From contig JAAVHQ010000009.1 of the NCBI GenBank assembly GCA_014799645.1, positions 184,383-202,996 on the forward strand: a DNA stretch of 18,614 nucleotides, read 5' to 3'. Of this stretch, positions 8,087-16,743 are shown piece by piece (position 1 is the stretch's first letter; every line of letters starts with the position of its first letter). Under the pieces are notes generated by a model. That model was not told the DNA's origin, searched no databases, and saw only the letters and a list, made by a program, of their open reading frames with translations. This stretch comes from Clostridiales bacterium (GTDB lineage Bacteria; Bacillota; Clostridia; Christensenellales; UBA3700). Both the position numbers and the translations under genes were made by a program.

Positions 8087-9257
8087 CAATGCCGCGACTA
8101 CGCAATTAGACGAAAAATGTCTAGATATAATTAAAGAATATGGCGTAAATGAGTTTTATAATCCGTCGGCTTTGTATCGTAAGGCGATGGAAAGCGGTAA
8201 TGCGATAAAAAGCGCTAGGAACGTAATTGCGAAATCGTTGGGAGTAAAAGGCGAAGAAATTATTTTTACCGCTTCGGGAAGCGAGGGAGATAATATCGCT
8301 CTTTTATGTTCGATGCGAGCAAAGTCGGGTAAGGTCATAGTGGGATCAAGCGAGCATAGCGCGGTCTATAATTGCGCATTGGAACTCAAAGTGCGGGGAT
8401 ATGACGTGGTTTTTGCCCCTTGTGATAGATATGGAAGAACGGATTTAGAGAAATTATCTGAACTTTTGGATGAAAAAGTCGTCTTGGTGTCGATTATGCA
8501 CGTTTGCAACGAGACCGGAGCATTGAACGATTTATCTGCAATATCCAAAATGATTAAAGCAAAATCGCCGAGAGCGATATTTCACTCGGACGGCGTGCAG
8601 GCGTACGGAAAGATTCCTGTCAATTTGAAAACGCTCGGTGTGGATCTTTATACGATAAGCGCGCACAAAGTTCATGCGCCGAAAGGAATTGGAGCGTTGT
8701 ATTGCAGAAGCGGACTTTATCTAAAAACCTTCGTATTTGGCGGCGGTCAAGAATCAGGCATAAGATCGGCTACTGAAAACGTGCCGTCTATTATGGCATT
8801 TGCGGACGTTGTTGAGCGTAATTTAATCAAAATAAATGAGAATTACGATAAGGTGAAGATGTTGAGAGATTATCTCTATAACAGGCTGTCTGATACTTTT
8901 GACAATTTGAAAATCAACACAGACGCGGAAAAATCGTCGCCATACGTCTTTTCATTTGCTCTCAATAGCGCAAGAGGCGAGGTGCTGGTACATTGTCTTG
9001 AAGATAAGGGAATAGTTGTAGGAACAGGCTCTGCGTGTAGCGCCAAGAAGTCTACAAAAAGAATTCCATTGGCACTTGGAATTGACGATGATTACTCGCA
9101 AGGTATGTTGAGGGTAAGTTTTTGCGAAAAGAATACGGAAAGTGAAATCGACGCGTTTATCGAAGCGTTGAAGGATAGTCTGCAAGAACTTATAAAATAT
9201 CAAAATAAGTCTGTCGGCAAGAGCGATTGTATATTGACAAGGTTGAAATTGAGGTAG
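8073..9257 (+). CDS. Class V cysteine desulfurase (IscS/NifS type), likely sulfur donor to ThiI
   Basis: PLP enzyme that removes sulfur from cysteine, giving alanine and an enzyme persulfide. The 394 residues start from GTG with the conserved IYLDNAATT. H95 (SEHSAV), N146 (CNETG), D173 and Q176 (SDGVQ) line the cofactor site. K199 in SAHK is the PLP Schiff-base lysine, and C322 in GTGSACS is the persulfide cysteine. The phosphate-binding loop reads ASGSEGDN where SGGTEADN is common, a mild variation. RSATENV and LRVSF are typical late motifs. No iscU or other Fe-S scaffold gene lies beside it. The gene ends 2 nt before thiI, the same pairing as Bacillus nifZ-thiI, where the desulfurase is dedicated to tRNA 4-thiouridine; that specialised role is inferred from context. 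The C-terminal tail after about residue 380 looks poorly conserved. Confidence 0.93.
   Translation: MIYLDNAATTQLDEKCLDIIKEYGVNEFYNPSALYRKAMESGNAIKSARNVIAKSLGVKGEEIIFTASGSEGDNIALLCSMRAKSGKVIVGSSEHSAVYNCALELKVRGYDVVFAPCDRYGRTDLEKLSELLDEKVVLVSIMHVCNETGALNDLSAISKMIKAKSPRAIFHSDGVQAYGKIPVNLKTLGVDLYTISAHKVHAPKGIGALYCRSGLYLKTFVFGGGQESGIRSATENVPSIMAFADVVERNLIKINENYDKVKMLRDYLYNRLSDTFDNLKINTDAEKSSPYVFSFALNSARGEVLVHCLEDKGIVVGTGSACSAKKSTKRIPLALGIDDDYSQGMLRVSFCEKNTESEIDAFIEALKDSLQELIKYQNKSVGKSDCILTRLKLR
9250..9255 (+). promoter_or_regulatory. Ribosome binding site that decides the thiI start
   Basis: TGAGGT overlaps the stop codon of the cysteine desulfurase and precedes ATG at 9260 by 4 nt. It supports this ATG over the in-frame TTG at 9227, which would add 11 residues that do not look like ThiI and would overlap the upstream gene by 31 nt. 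Confidence 0.65.
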
Positions 9258-9259
9258 TT

Positions 9260-10435
9260 ATGGATAAGAAGAAAGTAATTTTATTGAGATACGGAGAAAT
9301 TTTCCTTAAAGGTAAGAATAGAAATCTTTTTGAAAAAAGATTGATTGAAAATATAAAAAAGGTTTTGGTCGGAATTGAATATAAATTCATTCGCACGCAA
9401 AACAGATATTATATTGAAGACTATCAAGAATATATGCAAGAAGAGATAATCCAAAGAGTAACGAAAGTATTCGGACTGCATTCACTGTCGATTGCGACAA
9501 AAATACTGACAAGTTATGATAATCTTAAAGAAGCAATAGTCGAATATATGCCACAAGATGGCACTTTTAGGGTGACGACAAAGAGAGCGGATAAGCGCTT
9601 GGATAAAAACAGTATGCAAATTTCGGCTATGCTAGGCGGCTATTTATTGGCTCAAAATAAGAAGTTGAGCGTAGACCTTTATTATCCAAAATGTGAGATA
9701 TGTGTCGATATAAGGGAAAATGGATATTCATACATATTCGCAGATAAGATAGATTGCGCACAAGGCATGCCTGTCGGAACTGCAGGTAGAGGTATGCTTT
9801 TGTTGAGCGGTGGGTTTGATAGCCCTGTCGCCGGTTATAGAATGGCTCGACGCGGTATGGAAATCTTCGGTGTGCATTACCATAGCTATCCGCATACAAG
9901 CGAACTTGCAAGACAAAAAGTAATAGATTTAGCAGGGAAATTAACTAAATATTGCGGTGACGTTAGACTTTTTGTCGTAAAATTTACGGATATTCAGCAA
10001 GCAATTCACGAATATTGCAGAGAAGATTATATGATTACGATTATGCGTAGAATTATGGTTGAAATTGCCGAAAAACTTGCGTTGAAGCATCATTGCGGAG
10101 CGCTAATTACGGGAGAAAGCCTTGCGCAAGTCGCGAGCCAAACGACTAGAAGTATTACGGTCACCAACGAAGCGGTAAAGTCGCTTCCGGTATTTAGACC
10201 GTTGATAGGAATGGATAAATACGAGATTATGGACACGGCTGAGAAGATAGATACATATGCGATTTCTGAACTTCCGTATGAAGATTGTTGCACTGTATTT
10301 TTGCCAAAAAATCCTGTGATAAAGCCGGATTTGGAGATAGCAAAAAAAGAGCAGGCAAAAATCGTTGACTTGGATAAAATGATTGAAGAGGCAATCGAGT
10401 CGGTGGAAGATTTAATAATCAAGGCTGAGTATTAA
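9260..10435 (+). CDS. thiI: tRNA 4-thiouridine synthase ThiI (form without rhodanese domain)
   Basis: ThiI adenylates U8 of tRNA and replaces its oxygen with sulfur to give s4U; in some bacteria it also serves thiamine thiazole synthesis. From ATG 9260 the protein has 391 residues, the size of Firmicutes ThiI that lacks the C-terminal rhodanese domain of enterobacterial ThiI. The N-terminal ferredoxin-like domain opens with ILLRYGEIFLKGKNR. The THUMP RNA-binding region spans about 60-165. The PP-loop ATP site is S183-G-G-F-D-S-P, followed by VHYHSYPHTSE. Later motifs are GESLAQVASQTTRS and YEDCCTVFLPKNP. One of C343 or C344 should be the conserved active-site cysteine of the synthase domain. 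The cysteine desulfurase directly upstream is the likely sulfur source. A hairpin terminator follows 35 nt after the stop. Confidence 0.96.
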   Translation: MDKKKVILLRYGEIFLKGKNRNLFEKRLIENIKKVLVGIEYKFIRTQNRYYIEDYQEYMQEEIIQRVTKVFGLHSLSIATKILTSYDNLKEAIVEYMPQDGTFRVTTKRADKRLDKNSMQISAMLGGYLLAQNKKLSVDLYYPKCEICVDIRENGYSYIFADKIDCAQGMPVGTAGRGMLLLSGGFDSPVAGYRMARRGMEIFGVHYHSYPHTSELARQKVIDLAGKLTKYCGDVRLFVVKFTDIQQAIHEYCREDYMITIMRRIMVEIAEKLALKHHCGALITGESLAQVASQTTRSITVTNEAVKSLPVFRPLIGMDKYEIMDTAEKIDTYAISELPYEDCCTVFLPKNPVIKPDLEIAKKEQAKIVDLDKMIEEAIESVEDLIIKAEY

Positions 10436-10470
10436 CGATAAAAATATTGAATATGTGTCGATTATAAGAG

Positions 10471-10493
10471 AAAGACGGCATTTTGCCGTCTTT
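10471..10493. terminator. Bidirectional hairpin terminator between convergent thiI and PBP genes
   Basis: AAAGACGGCA and TGCCGTCTTT form a perfect 10-bp stem around a TTT loop, in the 67-nt gap between the converging stops of thiI (+) and the PBP gene (-). The stem itself supplies three U residues at its 3' side on each strand, with further scattered T after it (TTTATT on +; CTCTTAT on -). It is therefore a moderate intrinsic terminator in both directions. The rest of the gap shows nothing else. Confidence 0.85.
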
Positions 10494-10502
10494 ATTCAAT
10501 TA

Positions 10503-12764
10503 TTAAGAATACAATCCCGATATGAGGGAATTTGAATAATATTTGTGAGGCGTGCCTATGATCTCCAAGTTGTTGTCGTCTATATAATAAGGAATTATCG
10601 TAATTTTATTGCCGAAAAATCTATCGATACCTATCTCAATATTTGCCTGTCCGCTACTGCTTTTGATATCTTGAATGAGATATTCGCCCTTCGCGAAATC
10701 GCGTTTGTATATTTTATATCCGAGTTTTGGATTGTATTCGAAGCTTATTGTTACGCTATCGTTGGATTGTTCAAACGTTATATCGTCAATAGACATTCGA
10801 TCATACGTCGTATCTTTGTTTGTAGGAAGACATTTTTGTGAAAATTTTCCCTTAATTACACTTTTTTGAGGGGCATTTTGACTGGCAAGTACGATTTGAT
10901 TGAGATTTTCATAAGAAAATTTGTCAATATTCAACTCTTCAATTCCGGTAGGCGTTGAAAAATTTGTTGGGTATGTGTCGGTATAATATGCATTTGCAAA
11001 GTTTTTCAGCATTAACGTAGTCGCGCCGCCGCCAGTTTGGGAAGAATCCATAGCATTATTACCTTGCCAAAACAGCATTGTGTCAGCCGTTGTGTAGCCG
11101 ACTGCGAAAATATCGCTATTGAACGCTTTATTTTCCATAGATACCGTACCTGTCTTGCATGCTATGTCATAGTTCAAGCTTTTCAATTTTTTTGCCGTAC
11201 CGTTTTTGCTACAATTCAAAAGCATATCAGTCATCAAATAGCTGCTTTGCTCATCAAAAACGCGTGTTAGGACAGTATTTTCGGCATCATAGACGATTTT
11301 TCCGTTACTATCGGTTATTTTTTTTATAAAAGAAGGTGTTTTGTATAGTCCATAATTTGCTAGCGTAGCGTATCCTCCCAATAATTCTATCATATTCATG
11401 CCATAGGTCATTCCGCCGAGCGCTAGGGCAAGGTTTTTGTCCTCTTCGGCAATATTTATGTTCATTTTTTGCAAATAATCCGCCGAAGTTTGGCATCCGA
11501 CTTGTTGCATAACCTTAACTGAGGCTATATTTAATGAATTTGCTACACAATCGTTTACGCTTGTCCATCCGTAATATTTATCTTTGTAATTGGAGGGTGA
11601 ATAGTTTCCGAATGACGTAGGTTCGTCTAATATTTTATCGTTGGGACTAATCAAGCCCTGATCGAGAGCTGGGGCATAGCAAGCAAGGGGTTTAATTGTC
11701 GAGCCGACTTGTCTTTTGAATTCATACACGTTGTCAATATTGCGATTCGATGCGAACGCCTTGATTCCGTAATTAGAATTGTCGCAAATTATTCCGATTC
11801 CTCCAGTAGTCTGGTCTTGATAATAATCGGAATTTGAGATGATAGAGGATAGTGTATTTTGAGAGTTTGCATCAAAATAAGTGTAGATGTTATATCCGCT
11901 ATTTAATACGTTTTTCTCATCTAACGACAACAACTTGGTCGCTTCAAGAATCGTTGAATTAATATAATTTTTGTCAAATGTATTCTCAATTATTGTGTTT
12001 TTTATAATAATATCGCTATTTTTATAATCATTATAAATATTTTCTGATATTTTGTTTTGTTCAGACATCAATTTCAATACGACCCTCGCTCTGGCAATTG
12101 AATTGTCATAATTGTTGATAGGATTGTATTTTGTCGGACTCTTTATGATGCCTGCAAGCATTGCGCATTCTAGAGGATTGAGTTCGCTAAGTTCTTTATC
12201 GAAAAATCTTCTAGCCGCATTTTTAACACCGTATTCGCCACTACCGAAATAGAGCATATTGAGGTAGTATTCAAGTATTTGTTCTTTGGAAAGTTGTTTT
12301 TCAAGCTTAATTGCGGTCTGCATCTCCTTAAATTTTCTTGAAAACGTCTGTTCGCTGCTAAGATACGTGTTTTTTACAAGTTGCTGGGTAATAGTTGACG
12401 CGCCTTGCGTTCGGTTTCCCTTAATATTACTTATTAGAGCGCCTGCAACTCTAACGTAGTCTACGCCATGGTGAGAATAAAATCTTTTATCTTCAACGGC
12501 GATAAAAGCGTCGCTCAAAAGTTGCGGAATTTGCTCATAATCGACGTATTCTTGACTTTTATTGTCAAATATGACTTGATTTTCATTGTCATACACGTTG
12601 AGTGAATAATGAATTTTTCCAAGTTGAGCCATATCGGGTTGATCTCCTCCAAAGTATAATTCGCCGAAAAATATACTGAGAGCAAGGACTGAAATGCCTA
12701 TCATAATACAGGCAATTACAAATAAAGTTTTGAATATTTTCTTTCTATTATTATTTTTTTTCAT
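10503..12764 (-). CDS. Class A penicillin-binding protein (glycosyltransferase and transpeptidase)
   Basis: Bifunctional peptidoglycan synthase of 753 residues, anchored in the membrane with its enzymatic part outside the cell. A basic N-terminus precedes one transmembrane helix (about 11-33). The GT51 glycosyltransferase domain (about 60-240) has E91-D-K-R-F-Y-S-H-H-G with the catalytic glutamate, GASTITQQLVKN at 121-132, and RKFKEMQTAIKLE. The transpeptidase domain (about 315-600) has the nucleophile motif S355-T-I-K, S410-L-N and K537-T-G, all intact. The last 100 residues form a strand-rich domain of the fibronectin-like kind seen at the end of clostridial PBPs, function unknown. It is the only minus-strand gene, convergent with thiI and divergent from miaB. 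No Shine-Dalgarno sequence precedes the ATG; a TAA stop in frame 10-12 nt upstream rules out a longer start, and the next Met (21) would cut into the helix. Confidence 0.95.
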   Translation of the reverse strand: MKKNNNRKKIFKTLFVIACIMIGISVLALSIFFGELYFGGDQPDMAQLGKIHYSLNVYDNENQVIFDNKSQEYVDYEQIPQLLSDAFIAVEDKRFYSHHGVDYVRVAGALISNIKGNRTQGASTITQQLVKNTYLSSEQTFSRKFKEMQTAIKLEKQLSKEQILEYYLNMLYFGSGEYGVKNAARRFFDKELSELNPLECAMLAGIIKSPTKYNPINNYDNSIARARVVLKLMSEQNKISENIYNDYKNSDIIIKNTIIENTFDKNYINSTILEATKLLSLDEKNVLNSGYNIYTYFDANSQNTLSSIISNSDYYQDQTTGGIGIICDNSNYGIKAFASNRNIDNVYEFKRQVGSTIKPLACYAPALDQGLISPNDKILDEPTSFGNYSPSNYKDKYYGWTSVNDCVANSLNIASVKVMQQVGCQTSADYLQKMNINIAEEDKNLALALGGMTYGMNMIELLGGYATLANYGLYKTPSFIKKITDSNGKIVYDAENTVLTRVFDEQSSYLMTDMLLNCSKNGTAKKLKSLNYDIACKTGTVSMENKAFNSDIFAVGYTTADTMLFWQGNNAMDSSQTGGGATTLMLKNFANAYYTDTYPTNFSTPTGIEELNIDKFSYENLNQIVLASQNAPQKSVIKGKFSQKCLPTNKDTTYDRMSIDDITFEQSNDSVTISFEYNPKLGYKIYKRDFAKGEYLIQDIKSSSGQANIEIGIDRFFGNKITIIPYYIDDNNLEIIGTPHKYYSNSLISGLYS

Positions 12765-12772
12765 TATAATAT

Positions 12773-12802
12773 TTTATACTTGTCTTTTTCCTCTTTTTTC
12801 GA
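12773..12802 (-). promoter_or_regulatory. Putative promoter of the PBP gene
   Basis: On the minus strand, TATAAA at 12778-12773 is a good -10 box, and TCGAAA at 12802-12797 is a 4-of-6 match to TTGACA with an 18-nt spacer. The -10 box ends 8 nt before the ATG, so transcription would begin within about 0-2 nt of the start codon. The -35 box is weak, so this call is less certain than the facing miaB promoter. The elements interlock with those of miaB. Confidence 0.45.
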
Positions 12803-12808
12803 TATAAT
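12780..12808 (+). promoter_or_regulatory. Sigma-A-type promoter of miaB-mutS-mutL, predicted leaderless transcript
   Basis: TTGTCT at 12780-12785 (4 of 6 to TTGACA), an exact 17-nt spacer, and a consensus TATAAT at 12803-12808. Only 6 nt separate the -10 box from ATG at 12815, so the expected +1 is the A of the start codon or within 2 nt of it. No Shine-Dalgarno sequence lies in the 50-nt gap. Confidence 0.7.
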
Positions 12809-12814
12809 TGTTAT

Positions 12815-14140
12815 ATGCAAAAGTATAAGATTATTACATACGGATGTCAGATGAACATCCACGAATCGGAAAAAATTGCTGGAATTCTTGAATATATGGG
12901 ATATTTGGCATGCGAGAATGAAGAAGATGCAGATATAATCGTCTTTAATACATGTTGTATCAGAGATAATGCGGAAAAGAGGGCGTTGGGCAATATCGGC
13001 GCAGTCAAACATCTAAAAAAACTCAAGCCTGAGTTGATTACTGCGGTTGCAGGTTGTATGACTCAACAAGACGGAGCAGGCTTAAATTTGAGAAACAAAT
13101 ATCCTTACGTGGATATTGTGTTGGGTACTAATAATTTATTTGAACTTGAAAACTGTATTCAAAAACTAAAAAACAGCAAAAAAAAGAGCGTTTTGATTGA
13201 TCCCAACGAACGTCCCGAGGTTTTGGAAAACGAAAAGGTTTACCGCACGAGCGGCTGTAATGCGTGGTTGAATATAATGTACGGCTGCAACAATTTTTGC
13301 ACTTATTGCATAGTTCCGTACGTTAGAGGTAGAGAACGTAGTCGAAAAATGGCTAATATAATTGACGAATTCAAGAGTTTGGTCGATCAAGGGTATAAGG
13401 AAATTACGCTTTTAGGGCAAAACGTAAATTCTTACGGACACGATTTGGATGACGGAAGCAATTTTGCAAAACTTCTTGAAGAGGTTGCTAAAATTGACGG
13501 AAAGCATAGAATTAGATTTATGACGTCGCACCCAAAGGACCTGAATTTGGACGTGATTGATATCATTTCGCAAAGTCCGAATATTTGTAATAATATTCAC
13601 TTGCCTATACAATCGGGTTCAAACAAGATTCTAAAACTTATGAATAGGCACTATACGAGAGAGTATTATCTTGACACTATTGATGCGATTAAGGCAAAGA
13701 TTCCCGATTGCGGTATTACAACCGATTTGATGGTTGGATTTCCGTACGAAGAAGAAGAGGATTTCGAGGATACGCTTGATATTGTCAGAAAAGTCAAGTA
13801 TTCAAGCGCATTTACTTTTATCTATTCAGTAAGAAAGGGCACGAAAGCGGCACAGATGCCACAAATTGCGCCCGAAGTATCGAAAAATAGGATAACTAGA
13901 CTTATTGCAGAACAAAACAAAATCACGAAAGAGCTATCTCGCGGATACGAAGGAAAAGTCTTTGAGGTGCTGTGCGAAGACGTCGCGCCGAAAAAAGAAG
14001 GATTTGTATGCGGAAGAACGGACAGCGGAAGAATGGTAACTTTCCAAGGCGATAAATCATTGATTGGAGAATTTGTCAACGTCAAGATTAACAAATCGCA
14101 ATCGGCGTCGCTGTTTGGGGAACTTACGGAGGAAAAATAA
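12815..14140 (+). CDS. miaB: tRNA-2-methylthio-N6-dimethylallyladenosine synthase MiaB
   Basis: Radical SAM methylthiotransferase that converts i6A at position 37 of tRNAs reading UNN codons to ms2i6A. At 441 residues it has typical length. The N-terminal UPF0004 domain carries the auxiliary [4Fe-4S] cysteines C11 (YGCQMN), C47 (FNTC) and C81 (AGCM). The radical SAM cluster is C158-x3-C162-x2-C165 (GCNNFCTYCIVPYVRGRERSR). A TRAM domain closes the protein from about 376. There is no upstream in-frame start before a TAA at 12767, and the first internal Met lies beyond C11, so ATG 12815 is firm even though it has no Shine-Dalgarno sequence. A strong promoter ends only 6 nt upstream. The stop overlaps the mutS start by one base (TAATG). 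miaB ahead of mutS-mutL is a common Firmicutes order. Confidence 0.97.
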   Translation: MQKYKIITYGCQMNIHESEKIAGILEYMGYLACENEEDADIIVFNTCCIRDNAEKRALGNIGAVKHLKKLKPELITAVAGCMTQQDGAGLNLRNKYPYVDIVLGTNNLFELENCIQKLKNSKKKSVLIDPNERPEVLENEKVYRTSGCNAWLNIMYGCNNFCTYCIVPYVRGRERSRKMANIIDEFKSLVDQGYKEITLLGQNVNSYGHDLDDGSNFAKLLEEVAKIDGKHRIRFMTSHPKDLNLDVIDIISQSPNICNNIHLPIQSGSNKILKLMNRHYTREYYLDTIDAIKAKIPDCGITTDLMVGFPYEEEEDFEDTLDIVRKVKYSSAFTFIYSVRKGTKAAQMPQIAPEVSKNRITRLIAEQNKITKELSRGYEGKVFEVLCEDVAPKKEGFVCGRTDSGRMVTFQGDKSLIGEFVNVKINKSQSASLFGELTEEK

Positions 14141-16740
14141 TGGCAGAGAAGAGTAAATATGAACTTTCGGGTATGATGAAATTTTATCTTACCTTGAAGA
14201 AACAATATGAGGACGCAATCGTATTTTTTAGATTGGGCGACTTCTATGAGATGTTTTTCGAAGATGCGAAAGTTGCGAGTAAAGAACTTGATTTGACGCT
14301 TACCGGCAGGAATTGCGGATTGGAAGAGCGCGCTCCTATGTGCGGCGTTCCGTATCACGCGGCTGACGGATATATTGCAAAATTAGTACAAAAAGGATAT
14401 AAGGTGGCTATCTGCGAACAGCTTTCCGAACCTGAAAAGGGTAAGAAACTCGTTGAAAGAGACGTAATAAGGGTCATTACTCCCGGTACAGTTATAGAAG
14501 ACAATATTTTGGATGACAAGAAGAACAATTATCTTGCTTGTATTTGCGCGGATAGCAAATGCTACGCGCTGTCGTGGATTGACGTATCTACGGGCGAATT
14601 TAACACAATTCAGTCCAATTATTCGGATTTTTCGTCAATAGAGGACGTTTTGGCGACTTTTTCGCCGTCGGAAATTATCTGCAATGAATACGCTTATGAG
14701 GAATCAAAGAAATTATCTTCGATTAGAGTAGGCAGGTTGCCGAAATTCCAAAAGTATTATGATTGGGTTTTCGATTACAAGACTGCTTACGACTTGCTTT
14801 TGAAGCAGTTTGGCGTCACCACGCTTGCGAAATTTGAGTTTGAAGACAAGAAAATGGCGGTCATAGTCGCAGGCGCGTTAATAAATTACGTCAATGAAAC
14901 GCAAAAGAGATCTCTTGCGCATATTTCGACTATCAAGTACGTTCAAAACAGCAAATACTTGATAATGGATAATAACTGTCGTCGAAATTTGGAAATTTGC
15001 GAAAATACCAGAGATGCGTCAAAAAAAGCTACGCTTTTGTGGGTATTGGATAAGACTCGGACAAGTATGGGGGCTAGGTGTCTAAGAAGGTGGCTGGAGC
15101 AGCCATTGCGAGATAGCGTCGTCATCAATAATAGACTTAATAGCGTTGAAGAATTTGTCAATAATACCAAGCTAAGAAGCAATTTATATGATTTGTTGGG
15201 CAACATTCGCGATATCGAAAGACTTACGTCAAAGATTGCCTTTGGCTCGCCAACGCCGAGAGATTTGTTGACTTTGGGTACGTCTTTGACAAACTTACCG
15301 CCTGTCAAGGAGTTGTTGAGTTATGCCAATACGCCTATGCTCAAAGAAATTTGCTCGAATATTTTCACGCTTGACGAAGTTGCGGATAAATTGATTAAAG
15401 CAATAAGTGAAAATGCTTCTTTGGTAATCAAAGAGGGCGGTTATATTCGCGAAGGCTATGATGCAGAACTTGATGAATTGCGCGACGTCGACAAATCGGC
15501 AAAGCAGTGGTTGGCGAATTTGGAAAATACCGAAAAAGAGGCTACGGGAATTAAAAATCTTAAAGTAGGCTACAATAAGGTATTCGGTTATTATATAGAA
15601 GTAAGCAAAATGAACGTGGATAAAGTCCCTTATAGATATCAAAGAAAACAAACTTTGACCACGGGCGAACGCTATATTACGCAAGAGTTAAAGGAGATTG
15701 AGGATAGAATTCTAGGGGCAAAGGATAGGGCGATAGAAATAGAAAATAGAATATTTGAGGAGTTGAAACTTGAATTGCTCCAAGTTATTCCACATTTGCA
15801 ATCTACTTCAAGAAGCATTGCTTTTTGCGATAGTTTGCTGTCATTGGCGGTTGTTGCTATTGCAAATAATTACGTCAAACCCGAAATAAATGAAAAAATA
15901 GAGGGCATTACGATTAAAAACGGCAGACATCCGGTGGTGGAAAGTCTGCTCAAAAGTAATGAGTTTGTCGCAAACGATACTCAACTCGATTGCTGTCAAA
16001 ACCGCACTATGATAATTACCGGCCCGAATATGAGCGGTAAAAGTACGTATATGAGACAAGTCGCGTTGATTACGTTGATGGCGCATATAGGAAGTTTTGT
16101 TCCTGCGGAGAAAGCTTCAATATCCATTACGGATAGAATATTTACCCGTATAGGAGCAAGCGATGACCTTTCTTACGGTCAAAGTACGTTTATGGTCGAA
16201 ATGGTCGAGGTAGCGACAATATTGCAAAACGCGACATTTAGAAGCCTTTTAATACTCGACGAGATTGGAAGAGGCACTTCGACTTTCGACGGAATGTCCA
16301 TTGCAAGGGCAGTCTTGGAAGATGTCAACAGCAGAATTCGTTGCAAAACTTTGTTTTCCACTCACTATCACGAGCTTACAGAAATGGAAAATACAATGGA
16401 GGGAATAAAGAACTTCAAGGTCTTGGCAAGTGAAGTCGATAAGAATATTGTATTTTTACATAAGATTACAAGGGGCGGAACAAACAAGAGCTTTGGTATC
16501 GAAGTCGCAAAATACGCAGGAATTCCTCAACCCGTAATTAAGAGGGCAAAAGAGATTAGCAAATTGCTTGAAAGCAATCCTCTGACAATGCAGAAAAATG
16601 CCTTTGAAGAAAACAATTTGTTGGATATGAGTAGGGATAACGAGATTAAAAACGAGTTGAGTAATATCGACGTAGAAAATCTTACGCCAATGCAAGCGCT
16701 GTCGAAACTTGCGCATTTGATTGAATTGTCAAAGAGGTAG
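14140..16740 (+). CDS. mutS: DNA mismatch repair protein MutS
   Basis: ATPase that recognises base mismatches and small loops and recruits MutL. It is full length at 866 residues. The mismatch-binding domain carries F35-Y-E37 in GDFYEMFFED, the Phe-x-Glu pair that stacks on the mispaired base. The connector, core and clamp domains follow (about 130-560). The ATPase has Walker A TGPNMSGKST at 627-636, Walker B ILDEIGRGTS with D707 and E708, and STHYHEL. The C-terminus keeps the conserved TPMQALSKL helix. The linker just before it has no clear QLxLF clamp-binding motif; only a weak QKNAF (818-822) is seen. The start has a good GGAGG at 14128-14132, 7 nt ahead of the ATG, and overlaps the miaB stop by one base. 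mutL begins 3 nt after the stop. Confidence 0.98.
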   Translation: MAEKSKYELSGMMKFYLTLKKQYEDAIVFFRLGDFYEMFFEDAKVASKELDLTLTGRNCGLEERAPMCGVPYHAADGYIAKLVQKGYKVAICEQLSEPEKGKKLVERDVIRVITPGTVIEDNILDDKKNNYLACICADSKCYALSWIDVSTGEFNTIQSNYSDFSSIEDVLATFSPSEIICNEYAYEESKKLSSIRVGRLPKFQKYYDWVFDYKTAYDLLLKQFGVTTLAKFEFEDKKMAVIVAGALINYVNETQKRSLAHISTIKYVQNSKYLIMDNNCRRNLEICENTRDASKKATLLWVLDKTRTSMGARCLRRWLEQPLRDSVVINNRLNSVEEFVNNTKLRSNLYDLLGNIRDIERLTSKIAFGSPTPRDLLTLGTSLTNLPPVKELLSYANTPMLKEICSNIFTLDEVADKLIKAISENASLVIKEGGYIREGYDAELDELRDVDKSAKQWLANLENTEKEATGIKNLKVGYNKVFGYYIEVSKMNVDKVPYRYQRKQTLTTGERYITQELKEIEDRILGAKDRAIEIENRIFEELKLELLQVIPHLQSTSRSIAFCDSLLSLAVVAIANNYVKPEINEKIEGITIKNGRHPVVESLLKSNEFVANDTQLDCCQNRTMIITGPNMSGKSTYMRQVALITLMAHIGSFVPAEKASISITDRIFTRIGASDDLSYGQSTFMVEMVEVATILQNATFRSLLILDEIGRGTSTFDGMSIARAVLEDVNSRIRCKTLFSTHYHELTEMENTMEGIKNFKVLASEVDKNIVFLHKITRGGTNKSFGIEVAKYAGIPQPVIKRAKEISKLLESNPLTMQKNAFEENNLLDMSRDNEIKNELSNIDVENLTPMQALSKLAHLIELSKR

Positions 16741-16743
16741 TAT

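Noticed and set aside
9227..9259. Upstream TTG start for thiI
   Set aside because: It would add 11 residues unlike ThiI N-termini and overlap the cysteine desulfurase by 31 nt; ATG 9260 has a Shine-Dalgarno sequence and gives the family-typical start.
10436..10502. Possible small RNA or regulatory element in the thiI-PBP gap
   Set aside because: Only the simple terminator hairpin is present; the rest is short AT-rich sequence without a promoter or further structure.
10503..12764. PBP gene as a horizontally acquired insertion
   Set aside because: It is on the opposite strand to its neighbours, but there are no flanking repeats, integrase or transposase remnants, no clear change in base composition, and its motifs are those of a normal housekeeping class A PBP.
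12765..12814. Riboswitch, T-box or attenuator ahead of miaB or the PBP gene
   Set aside because: The gap of 50 nt is too short and is filled by the two promoters, leaving no room for a structured leader.
13822..14358. 178-codon open frame on the minus strand across the miaB-mutS junction
   Set aside because: It lies opposite two confident genes, is serine/phenylalanine-rich as expected from reverse reading, and has no ribosome binding site of note.
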